The notes under the pieces are model-generated. The model saw only the letters and a list, made by a program, of their open reading frames with translations. It did no database searches and had not been told where the DNA came from. Positions 46,414 to 57,600 of a DNA stretch of 64,000 nucleotides are shown here, in pieces. The number at the start of each line of letters is the position of its first letter. Position 1 is the stretch's first letter. The stretch comes from Jacaranda mimosifolia. Taxonomy: Eukaryota > Streptophyta > Magnoliopsida > Lamiales > Bignoniaceae. The position numbers were made by a program, and so were the translations under genes. The stretch lies in the NCBI GenBank assembly GCA_018894105.1, contig CM032129.1, positions 31,203,468 through 31,267,467 of the forward strand. Direction: 5' to 3'.

Positions 46414-47559
46414 TCATAGCCCCAACAAAATGTAGTAACCGAGTGTTATCGGCAATGCAATTAGCATTCCAAATATAACCGATGTGCCGAGAATGTCAGG
46501 ATGTACATCGTGCTCCTTGGCGAAAACAAAGGGGACAATTCCTTGAGGTAGAACAGCCTGAACAATGGCAATGCGCAAGAGGTCACCACGAAGGCCAACA
46601 GTAATGGAAGCAACGGCCATGACAGCTGGTCCTGTAAGGAATCTCACAGCCATTGCGAACGCCGCCACAGAATTTCCACATGCTATGATCCTCGGCTGCA
46701 AGGCCATGAACAGCCCGAGGCTGAACATGGCCATGCCGAGACCTGTATCCGACAGTATAGAGATGGACTTTGCTATTATAACAGGCATTTCAAGATGCCA
46801 CCTGAATGAAACTAGAGACCATGTTAGACCAATTAAGCTTGAATAAGTGTTAGGATTTCTAATGAGTTTCCCCCACACCATCATCAAAATAAGCCTAATT
46901 GTCATTACACTTGTAGGAGGAACGATCACTTGCACTTTCCTCTCTTCTTCATTTTCTCTATCCCCACCTCTATTTCCACTTTCCTCCTCAACGTTTGAAG
47001 GCCTTGGAGTAGGCTCTCTTGAAACCGAGAGGCCATTAACGTCATTTGCACCACTGTGGGGAAACTGCTTAGAAATAATCAACATCCTTGCACCTCTATA
47101 CTCAAACATGAAAAGCATTAGAGTGTACCAAACAATGCTTTGAAGAACAACAATTTGCACCATCAGCCCACCAGAGAAGTCCCCATACATTCCCTTCAAC
47201 AAAGGGATGCCCATAACAAGAGTATTTGGAAGAGTTGAGAGGGAGAAAAGTGTAATCGTCCATTCCAAACAGCCCCTTTTGGTCAAATTAGCCCACACAG
47301 CAAGAACCACAAGAACAATGACCTTTTGGATTGTGTCTGCGGCGATGAACCTAATGTTCATAGCATAAGGATCATTACTAGCTATGAAATGGAAAGAGAG
47401 GAGAGGAACTGCAAACAGTGCCACAAAGCGGTTGATCCCTGCACACTGCTCCGGTGTGAAGATTTTCCACCATTTTACTGAACCATAAGCCAACATCATG
47501 GCCACATAGAGGGGCACCACTGCAGTCATAACATGGTAAAAATCAGATGCAGTAATCAT
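46414..47559 (-). CDS. PIN-family auxin efflux carrier, short loop, intronless
   Basis: Carrier that exports auxin across membranes; 381 residues in one exon. The N-terminal half (1-160, starting [10 protein letters not shown], with [15 protein letters not shown]) and the C-terminal half (217-381, with [20 protein letters not shown] and [14 protein letters not shown]) each carry about five membrane segments. Both resemble canonical plasma-membrane PINs, closest by eye to PIN2 ([19 protein letters not shown]). The hydrophilic loop is only about 56 residues against roughly 300 in those proteins, yet keeps REPTPRPSN from the canonical loop. Long PIN genes usually have several introns; this one has none. 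It is not the ER-type PIN5/PIN8 sequence. It is read as a possible retrogene or loop-deleted paralogue, with no stops or frameshifts. Confidence 0.9.
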   Translation of the reverse strand: MITASDFYHVMTAVVPLYVAMMLAYGSVKWWKIFTPEQCAGINRFVALFAVPLLSFHFIASNDPYAMNIRFIAADTIQKVIVLVVLAVWANLTKRGCLEWTITLFSLSTLPNTLVMGIPLLKGMYGDFSGGLMVQIVVLQSIVWYTLMLFMFEYRGARMLIISKQFPHSGANDVNGLSVSREPTPRPSNVEEESGNRGGDRENEEERKVQVIVPPTSVMTIRLILMMVWGKLIRNPNTYSSLIGLTWSLVSFRWHLEMPVIIAKSISILSDTGLGMAMFSLGLFMALQPRIIACGNSVAAFAMAVRFLTGPAVMAVASITVGLRGDLLRIAIVQAVLPQGIVPFVFAKEHDVHPDILGTSVIFGMLIALPITLGYYILLGL

Positions 47560-48711
47560 TTTTTTGATTTAGTTTTCTGGAAATTAAAGCCCAGATCAAG
47601 AAAGATGTAAAATCAGTGAAATTGATGAAGAAAGAAAACAAATATATATTCTTCTAATGATGATATTGGATATGCATAGAAAAATAGAGGATGTAAAGAA
47701 GAGTAGTTTTGGTTCTTTATCCCATTTTATATTTTATTTAATAAATACATCCGAGTGTATCAATAACTATGCTGTTATATATGGGAAGAGGACTTTTTGA
47801 CCAAATAATTTGACTACTTTGAAATCTTAGAATTTAGAATGTCATTTAAACATCTTGGAATGATTTCATTAGTTGCTTTAAAGTATTAGAATATATAAGT
47901 TAATAAAATTTAATGATTTTTAAGATACTTTTGATATATAAATTTTACAATTTTATATAATTAATGATAGGAAGATAGTCTTTTGATCATAGTAATTTTG
48001 ACTGAAGATTAATGAACTTTTTTAAAATTTAAATTTTTTAATTGTTTGGAATAATTTGATTGACTACTTAATATTAGTTGTGGATTTCTTAATTGTCATA
48101 ATTATCAAAATATGATATTTACTCAGTTTAATGACCTTTATAAATATATTCTTAATTTAAACAAATTCATACATACAATTGCTATATTATTATGTATAAT
48201 TAATAAAGAATTTTTTTAATTATAATTGTGTAATTATGACCAAACGTTATATTCTCATTTATATTCTTTTAATTGCTTACTATAACTTCATTTCTTGCTT
48301 AAAATTAGCTGTAAGTTCTTCTTCTTCTTTTTTTATTTTCTAAATTGTCAGAATATATCAATAAACCAAATTGAAAAATATTTTAATGTTTTTTTAAAAT
48401 CTATCGCATGCACATAGATTATAAAGTTTTCCAGTAAAAATGATGTATTTTATACAAACATAAGAAATATTTCAATTAAAATTTTAAATTTGAATGTAAT
48501 AGCTCCTACGACATATTTTTTCAATTTTAATTTTTGTATTTCTTTTTCATAACTTTAATTTTATATGAAAATTTCCAAGCTCCTCTTAAACCTATTGTTA
48601 TATCTGTTTATTTTCAATTTATTCCATAATTCATATTAAATTGTCAACAAATTTACTTTCTGTTTAATGTTGTTTGCTTGATTGTTTCCTCTTTAATTTT
48701 GTTATATATTT
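47560..48711. other. PIN 5' flank and AT-rich repeat-like DNA
   Basis: The first 100 bp would be the PIN leader (minus strand). No clear TATA box is assigned. The part from about 48445 resembles 21825-22290. No other gene is recognised. Confidence 0.4.
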
Positions 48712-51211
48712 CACTATTAAAAAAAACACTGCTATTTGGTATGAATTTTGTAACAAAAAAAATCCATCGCAGAAATATTATTTGCAAATTTGTGACGGCT
48801 CATTTGCGACGGAAACTATTTGTCACAATTTTGCAACGGATTTACTGTCCATCACAAAATTGTAATTTGTTTTAAAAAAAAAAATTCCATCGCAATTTTT
48901 TTAAAAAAAATTTATGCATCCTATTCCAAATTGGTGCCTATAATCAACCCAAAAATTATGCATCCTCATCCCAAATTGCAATACCCAAATAATAGTAATT
49001 CAAATCAAATAAATATATTAAACTCAACAAATACAACAAACTCTTGCAAAATATAATAAACCAACTCCTAACTTAATTCACAAAATAATGCCAAAAGAAT
49101 TATCTTATGCAATACAAAGATTTATACTAAATTTCAATACCTTGAGATACTAAAGTAGTCTGCAATATCAAAACAAAAATAAAATTAGAATAATGAAAAA
49201 TAGAAACATAAATTAAGAGACACATAAAAAAATTCAAAACACCTACAGACACATATATATTTGAAATCTAATTAAGAAAAAGCATAAGGTGTGCAATATT
49301 TACCTCGAAATATTCCAAAAAACTCAACGCAGAAAAAAAAAAAAAATGTGTTCACCATTGTCGAGATATCCTATGTCATTAAGCACATATTAGAATATCA
49401 ATATTTCACTTTAAATGAACTATATAATACAACTCAAATCAAGATTTAAGTATTTAATCACATTATTGCATATAATTACTCACATTGAACCAAAAAATTA
49501 GATACATGTGTCCCTAACTATAAAAAAACAACATATATATATATATCATAATATACAAAGTAATTATCAATCTATAAATTTTCTTAAAAGTGCACATAAT
49601 TATCTATAAATCATAATTTCATAAATTAAATTAAAATTTATAAACTTAATACAATTCAACATATACTAGCTTAATTCAACTTATTGAATGGTTTGCACAA
49701 GTGTTCACTGCTCTTGATACAAGCTGCTTTGCTCTCTTCCTTATTTGTTGCTGGACTATTTGGAACCAAATGAATCAGGTAATGTTTGGTAGTTCAATCT
49801 TAACCTCATTGGATGTTGGTTTTGCACGAGATTATTTGGTAAAATACACACAAGCATCTATTCCTACTAGTTTTGGTGTTACGACTATCCAAAATCTTAC
49901 ATGGATAGCACCCATTTCTGACTTTATTAAGATGAATTTCGACACTGCTACTTTTAAGGATGTTGGGGCTATTGGCATTAGTTTGGCGGCCCGTAGCTAG
50001 CTGGGTCAATGTGTTTTTTGGGATGCTCGTTTTTCATCGATTTCTATTGATGTAATCAGCCAAGCTTTGGCTCTTGACGATATTTAATGAATCTTATTAC
50101 TTTTATCTAAAATATATATATATACACACACTAACATAAATTTTAACTTAATCAAAATTATAATAGAATTTGTAATTCACGTAAAAACATAAATCTAATA
50201 TAATATAACAACATTTAATACATAAATTAAATTTAAACTAACATAATAAATTATAATTTAAACTAATATATTACAATTAATAATATTAGTAAACACATAT
50301 TGGTACAGAAATACTCATCCTTAATTCCTTATATACATCATAATCATGCAATCACTTAAAAACCAATCAACAACAAATGAAAAGGCTTCCACCCCTTCTT
50401 CTAACATCTCATCCTCCTTCCAAATTCAACCAACTCTAAACATTTCTAATGTATTCTATTAAAAAATATATAAAATCAAAAAAAAGTTATACAAACTTAA
50501 CTACAAATGCTCCACAAAACTCAACAGTCACAAAAAGTATTCACCACATTTGAGATAGTCTATGTTATTAGACACATATTAGAATTGCATATATTTATTC
50601 GTAAATCATAATTTCATAAACTAAATTAAAACTTATAAATTTAATATAATTCAACATAAACAAACATAAAGTTTAACTCAATCAAAGTTCTACAAAAAAT
50701 TTCAATTCAAATAAAAACATAACTATAACAAAATATAACAACATTTAATATGAATATAAAATTTAACTCAAATTTTAAGTAATACATAAATCATTATTTG
50801 TGTTAAGTCAAAATATATTACTAATAAATAAATTATTATTTGAGTTTAACTAATACATAAATCATATGTGTTAACTAAATACATGAATCAAATCTTAACT
50901 AATACATGAATCAAATCTTAACTAAATAAATTATAATTAAAAAATTACCTTAGTTAATCGGGATAACATAAAACATAAGCTCTCCAAACTTGAAGCAATA
51001 AATAAACAAAAATCATTAGCATTTTTTAAAACTAAAACAATTTTTTCAAAAAAAAAAAAAAACGTTGGAATTATCTGGCCGGTGCGGCCAGTACTTGCTG
51101 GGGGGCACCCATCAAATGAAATTTCAGAAAAGAAAAACCTTTTCTTTTATTTTTGCGATCAATTTTTTTGTAACGGATTTTTTGTTGCGAAAAACAATTT
51201 TTTTAGTAGGG
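48712..51211. mobile_element. CACTA-type element, 2.5 kb, non-autonomous
   Basis: Starts CACTATTAAAAAAAACACTG and ends TTTTTTAGTAGGG, an imperfect inverted repeat, with a 3-bp TTT duplication (48709-48711 and 51212-51214). Near both ends lie matching subterminal words. On the left these are GTAACAAAAAAAATCCATCGCAG and GTGACGGCTC. On the right, reverse complemented, are GTTACAAAAAAATTGATCGCA and TTGCAACAAAAAATCC. The right terminal base pair departs from CACTA (CCCTA), so the copy may be inactive. The interior is AT-rich and carries a LINE RNase H relic. No transposase is present. Confidence 0.68.
49681..50087 (+). pseudogene. LINE-type RNase H relic inside the CACTA
   Basis: The plus strand reads EWFAQVFTALDTSCFALFLI, CCWTIWNQMNQVMFG, then after a linker WIAPISDFIKMNFDTATFKD (aspartate of the RNase H core) and an in-frame TAG, followed by the matching FWDARFSSISIDVISQALAL. 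This is the same domain type as at 109-729 but a different, more decayed copy. It ends early at TAA 50085-50087. Confidence 0.6.
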
Positions 51212-51214
51212 TTT

Positions 51215-52712
51215 CATCATGTGATTTTTAAGTAGGATTTTTTTTTTATTTTCAAATTTTCTCATTCAAACATGCAATATCTTGAGGAAGTTATTGTATC
51301 TATTATTTACTTACAACTTTTTACTTATTCAAAATTTATGTAATTTTATTATAAAGTTGTTATTTTCTCTGTACGTATTATACGTAATATGTATCATACT
51401 TGTTCATTGGCAAAAACTAATAATTATATAAATTAAGCTTTAGTTTTCACACTCATGTAGGGAATTCGTTTCTCCTTCTATTTACTTGGGATTTGGATTA
51501 CTTTTTTAATTATAATAATCAAATTTAACATTTAAAGCTTAATTTTAAAAATAAATAAATTTGAAGAATCCTAAGTGTAACATGAGTTTTACGCTAGTAC
51601 TTTTACTAATATGAATAGTATTTAAAAAAATTTTGCCGCATAATGCAATATCTCACCCAAATTATCGCATTACAATAATCCACACCAAATTAAATTTGGA
51701 TCTTTAAAAAATAAGATTACACACATTGTGTGGCCATAATTATGGTTGACTCGATCCGCCAGACTGAAAGCTTTTGTCTCAATGTCAATCACAATTCAGA
51801 CAATGACAAAATTAGTTCAAGGACTTGTCCGTTTCATTTGAAACCTGGTTGGTATGGATTCTCAAAAATAAATTCTATTTAAAAGTTGATCCTTCAAATG
51901 TTATATAATTGTTAAAAATGAGATGAAAACCTTAGATGTATAAATAAATAAATGAACTGATAGAATACATGTATGGAAAATTGGATGAAAATAATTTCGC
52001 CAGTAAATTAATTATAGATTTACTAGAAAGAACAAATATTTTAAGAAGATAAATTTTTAGAATTTAAGAATGCCATTAGAAAATATATGAAAATAGGGAC
52101 CAGTTACACTTGAACAATTTATTATTAGAATCATAAGATTTTGATATAAATTATGAAATACTGTTCGAGCATTAAATACTCCGAGAGCAGTTAAAACTTC
52201 AATTAATCTCCTTTTATTCAACAGTTAAATTATATAGTAAATAAAAAACATCCTTAACTTGTTATATGGTTTGCACCTTAAACTGTCATAAATTATCCTC
52301 TATCATTAAAATCCAAAACTAAACTTAAATAAATAAATTTAAATGAAACTAAGGTATTAAATTTCTAACAATAGAGATATTGAATACTTGAAAGAGAAAA
52401 TAGATTTATAACCGTCAGAAATTTTCATATTCTTTTTCTAATTCCTTTCCTTTCGTGTCTCGTCATTACAAACATCTATCCAATGTTTGGTTATGAATTT
52501 GTTTCTAAATATAATGTTGTCTCAAATTTAATTTGAGTTTTTAGTATTGAAGAAGTAGTAGATGAATTTTTACAAAAAGTTAAAGATATTTTTAATTAAT
52601 AAAATTGGACAGCTGTAAATAAAAGGTAATAAAGAATATAGAAAGCTTGTAGAGTATCTTATGTATAGTCCTTTGTTTCAAAAGTGCTAAATTATATTTA
52701 CCACAAATCATT
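51215..52712. other. AT-rich intergenic, no gene recognised
   Basis: Only chance ORFs. The part 51300-51600 may continue the dispersed repeat seen near 22380-22620 (a TATCATAC..TTGTT..CAAAAACTA order in both). No transposon terminus or promoter can be supported. Confidence 0.4.
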
Positions 52713-53269
52713 GTTTTAAAAATTGGACCGGACTAACTGGTCGTGGCGTCAGTCAGCCGTCGAACCGCTCTAATTTTTTTATAAAATAAAATAAAATTTA
52801 AAAAAAAAAAGTCTTATTTTGTTAAAACCATTCAAATTGGCGGTTGGACCGTTCAAACCAATGAACCGCTTAGGTTCAATTGAACTGGATCTATTTTCTT
52901 CCTTTAATTTTTAATAAAATTAATATTTTTTTAATTTTTTTGTTTAAGTACAAAGTTTTAAGGTTAAAGTACAATTCCATATCATATTGAAACTTTAAAC
53001 TTAAAATATTTAAATTGTGGTGATCATTTATAACATGAATTGTGAAATTTGGATTGTGAAATTAGATAGTATATTTATTAAAATGTTTTATGTTTTATAT
53101 TTTAATATTTTTTTAATTTTTAAGTAATGTTTATAATATAAATATGTATATTGCATAATTATAACGTTACGATTTGATTACAATTTAATTACGGTCCAAC
53201 CAACGATTCAACCAATGAATTGTAAATTGATAAATTTTTTGATTCAGTAAATGGTCTGATTTTTCAAAT
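52713..53269. mobile_element. Putative MITE with GGACCGG-type ends
   Basis: The left part GTTTTAAAAATTGGACCGGA is loosely mirrored at the right by TCTGATTTTTCAAAT. The interior has GGTTGGACCG / ACGGTCCAACC and GTCGAACCG words in both orientations, as in common plant GGACCGG MITEs. No target duplication is visible, so the boundaries are approximate. Confidence 0.4.
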
Positions 53270-53394
53270 AGTGCCCTTAATCAAACCCTGTCTTCTCGCA
53301 TCTGTAAAAACAGGAAAAAGGGCAAGAAAATCCCAAACAGATTCGTAGTTATATTTCAATAATAAGATTTAAATAGATATATATATATATATAT

Positions 53395-53450
53395 ATTTCT
53401 CTATCTAATTTTCCGTTTTCTCTTTCTCTCTCCAGTGGGTCTTTATAAGG
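53395..53450 (+). promoter_or_regulatory. Core promoter of the LUFS gene
   Basis: A CT-rich tract (TCTCTTTCTCTCTCC) is followed by CTTTATAAGG at 53441-53450, a plausible TATA box. The first ATG of the gene is 293 bp downstream, giving a CT-rich leader. Confidence 0.45.
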
Positions 53451-53742
53451 GGCCTGCTGTAAGTTGGCACCTATATTTCCTTTCTTTCCGGTGCTGTTTT
53501 GCATGGCTTCCCTAACATGCGCACCGTCACCAACTCACTCACTCGTTCACTCTCACTCTTTCATTTCTCTCATTTCATTGCTATGATCATGGGTTTATTT
53601 TGTTTTTTAAATTTTTTTGGTTAAGTTTCTGGATTTTCTTGTCTTGATTCTTTCTTGCTTTCACAGAGTACAGCCATGGACTGACTTTATAAACCCCGCC
53701 TGGTGTTTTGTTATTATTTTTTTTTTTTTCTTGTTTATCATC

Positions 53743-54675
53743 ATGGAACACTGGGATCCTCAGATGATGTAAGTTGCCCATGAACATTCATTCTGTCATT
53801 ATTTTTTTTCTTCAAGAAATTGTTGATTTTCTTGAGGGTTTGTTGTTTCTTGATTTTATTTTATTTTTTTCTGTTTTTTGATATATATTAGTTTCTGGTC
53901 TCATGTGTATTTGTGATTGATTTGAATACGGGTTTTGGCAGGCTGGAGTTGTACATTCACAATTACCTGATCAGGAAGAACATGCCCACAACTGCAGAGA
54001 TCTTCGCGAGAGAAGCTAATTTTTATCCCAAGCCTGTTGGTACATATGCTTTCTTGGTCACTTTTAAGGTTTTTTATTTTTTATTTTTTATTTTTTTAAG
54101 TTTATTTTATGTTTTATTTTGTTTTCTTGAGATTAATGTATCTATTAATGCGAGAAATGCTTTCTTTTGTTTCATTTTAGTTATTTTTTGCTGTCATTTT
54201 TTGACTCATTTCTAGATTTTGTGGAAAATTTATTGTTGGCTAGTGTATCCATAGCTAATCTAATTGGCTAAATTTTTCTGCTGAATTGGTGCTGTTTCTT
54301 TCTTGCATGGTTAATCGATGACATTTTTTGGTTATTTTAAGCCAATGGGATTGTGGAATCTTTGATTATGGCATCAATATCTTATAAATTGGACTAGTCC
54401 AGCCTAAAAAGTACTGCTTTAAATGCTATTTGGTGGTCACAATTTTTTCTTAGTTGGCCCTATTCTTTTCTTGCACAATAAATGTAATATGTTGTTGTTT
54501 CTATTATTTATTGTGCCTAATCACTTGAATATGAGCATACACTTTTAATATATTTATTTTTCCAGCAATTGATACTCCTGAAGGATTTCTGTCTGAATGG
54601 TGGTCCTTATTTTGGAGTGTATACTCTGCTAAATTTCCAAATCATCCCGAGGCAACAGAAAGCTCCTCATCTAAG
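53743..54675 (+). CDS. Exons 1-3: LUFS domain
   Basis: MEHWDPQMMLELYIHNYLIR is split as 26 nt (donor GTAAGT) plus exon 2. The LisH helix pair continues PTTAEIFAREANFYPKPV. Exon 3 gives AIDTPEGFLSEWWSLFWSVY. Compared with LEUNIG (ML.VYIHDYL.KR...A..F..[21 protein letters not shown]), the spacing is preserved, and so are the intron positions after PKPV and near the start. The donor of exon 3 (AAG/GTTTTG) is weak. Because 54676-54762 is 87 nt and stop-free in phase, exons 3 and 4 may also be one continuous exon. Confidence 0.85.
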
Positions 54676-57600
54676 GTTTTGCAATTAACTTTGCTTAATT
54701 CTTGTTATATCACGTTCTGTAACACAGTTCTGCACTCAAGGCAAATTTCCCATAATTGTCAGGTCACTCAGAATGCTTATCCTGTTATGCCAAGCCAAGA
54801 TATTGATTATATGCTACAAGATATATGTCCTATAACTGGAAATGTGCTGCAGAATGCTCATCTTGTTATGCCAAGCCGAGATGTCGACTATATGCTACAG
54901 GATATATGTCGTACAACTGGAAGTGTGCCACAGGATGCTCATCCTGTTATGCCAAGCCGAGATGTTGATTATATGCTGCAGGATATATGTTCTCCAATGC
55001 TACAAACTATCAGCAAGATAATAGTGCCAAGACCGGATGAAGGGAATTTGCTGCAAAGTGATCTTTCAACAATGATGCTAAGGCCAGAATTGAGACTTCC
55101 TATTTCAGACTCCAGTGTGATGCAGGGACAAACTATAACACATTTGATGCAAATGGATCTTTCAAAAATGATGCTAAGGCCAGAATTGAGACTTCCTATA
55201 TCAAACTCCAGTGTGACACAAGGAGAAACTATAACAAATTTGATAGCTGCAAGTATACGCGAGCAAGAGTGTCTTGGGCTTCCTGTCAGGGACTGGAATT
55301 CTGACTCACAGATTCTAAATGTTGATCAATTAGCTTGTGTGCTATCATCTTCAAGCAATTCCAGGTAATGTGTTTTTTGCGTCTACTGTCTGCTGACTAT
55401 GCTAATCCTGCTTGCTACAAATTTCTGCTCAATGCCTTTTCATATTCATCTGTCCTATGGACAGAGGGGAGTATGGAGTGGGAAGGTTTCGTATCAGTAA
55501 ATAATGCTCTCATTTGCAGAGGTGACAGAGAGTAAGGACTTGTTAATTAAATTTAATCAGTGGAATTTAGTAGGGGAATTAGGATCTTTCACAACTATTC
55601 TGACTTCCATGGAATTGATATTTCACTAAAGAGTTATGTAAACCGCATGAGATATTTGAGGGTATTTCTAATTTGCAATGACTTTTTCTAAGTTAGTTCT
55701 GGGATGTCAAAGCAAGGCAGTTTTTTATTTATTTCCACTTTTCCAGGTTTTTTCATTTAAGAAATTATCAATTGTTTGCTTGTAGTAAAGCAATATGCTA
55801 ATCTGTTCTATCTTGCAGCCACCCGCAGGAGAAAGTTTATAAGAATCCTCAGCTTTCTGTTACTAGAGTATGTATACAGTTTATACGATCACTGTTTGAT
55901 CATAGATAATAATGATTTTGACCAAATAATTTTCTTGTTCTGCAGGATAACTTTGGTGCAAGTTTGATGAGATCTATAGCTGCAGACCCAACTCGTCATT
56001 CAGCAAAAGCTCCTCAACTTACAATAGGACCTGCTAATACAGGTGAGCAGTATATTGATTGTCATTCCACTTTGTATGCTAATCATTCATTTGGCTTGTT
56101 AAAGGCTTGCAATATCTTTGTTGGATTCTAGAAGGCTTGTTAATTGATTACTTGAAGCCCTTATATTTTGGAGAAATTCCCTAACTTCTAGAAAAGATCT
56201 TTGAGATACCCTGAAAACATTAGCTTTTAGACAAACACTAAAAAGAATAAAGGTTCCATCAACCAAGTCATTTCTTATCAAAATTGTATTAGGAGCTGAT
56301 GCATAATGAACTCCCTTCTTTTCAAGACCAAATTGTGGACCTGATGGTGAATGTATTATTGCAATGTAAAGCTAAATGCCCACTTCACTTAATCTCACCT
56401 TTACGGATTGCAAGTTTATAATTTTCTTTTCCCCCATAGGTTCAAGAATGCGTGAGCAACAGATTTTCAATCTTCCTGTAAAGAATTTGAATTCCAACTC
56501 ACAGCTTTTTGATGTTGATCGATTAGCTTGCTTACTTCCATCTTCAAGCCATTCCAGGTAATGTGAATCTACTGTCTGTCTTTGGTAATTGTAAAGTTAA
56601 TATGAACTTCTACCCAGTGCTTTGTCATCCTCATCTGCCCTATAAAGTGGTGGACTGTGGTGGGAAGGTATTATCTTATTGGTAAAATGATGCTATAGTT
56701 TATAGAGGTGACATAAAAAGGAAGAAACTGTATTAAGTTGGATTAGTTGAGTTTTAGTAGGAGAATTCAAATATTTCACAACTATTGATTCCTTTGGAAT
56801 TGATATTTCACTCAAAAGTTAAATAAATTTCATGATGTGATTTGCATTACTTTTGCTGAGTAAGTCCCATGGAAGCAAGGTAGTTTTTTTATTATTTTCT
56901 TCAGGTTTTTAGATTTGAAAAATTATCAATTCTTTGCTTATACAGAAGCAAGATGCTGATCTGCTCTATCTTGCAGCCAACTTAAGGAGAAAGTCTCTAA
57001 GAAGCCTCTGCTTTCTGTTGCTAGAGTATGTCTCCATCTTGTACAATCAATGGTGTACGGTCGTAGATAAAAATGATGTTGACAAACTATTTTACTTGTT
57101 CTTCAGGAAGAAAAAGCTGGTACTTGTTTGAGGAGGTCTACTCCTGCAGGGCCAGCTTGTCACCCACCAAAAGTTGTTCAACCACAAATGGAACCTGCTG
57201 ATACAGGTTGGTTAGACTTGTTCCTCTTGTTGTTCTTTCCTAGTGAACATAATATTGGTTGTCATTAACTATGTATGCTGATCATTCCGTCTGCATGTTA
57301 ACTTGAAGTACTTTTGTTGGCTTGTAAAAAGGTTGTATGTGGATTACTTAAAGCACAATTATACCTTGAAGAATTTATTACAATTTTTGAGAAGATCTTT
57401 GTGGCACCTTGAAATATTTTGAATCTTAGACTACCAGGAAAAAAGATAAGGCTTCATCCAAAGTATTTCTATTAAAATTGTAGCACGAGCTCTGGCATAT
57501 TAAACCCCTTCTTCTTGAGACTAAATATTGGATTGAAAGTGAATATATTATCATAATGTAAAGATGAAATATTAAGCTCCTTAAAATGTGCCGGATTGTT

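Noticed and set aside
46565..47143. Two plus-strand ORFs inside the PIN gene
   Set aside because: Antisense shadows of a conserved transporter frame.
52713..53269. MULE assignment for the GGACCGG-type MITE
   Set aside because: The inverted ends are weak and no 9-bp duplication is visible, so the superfamily is left open.
54676..54762. Coding use of the 87-nt stretch between LUFS exons 3 and 4
   Set aside because: Stop-free and in frame, so it cannot be excluded, but it is bounded by GT and a good TTGTCAG acceptor and its translation is hydrophobic and unlike the repeats. I treat it as an intron.
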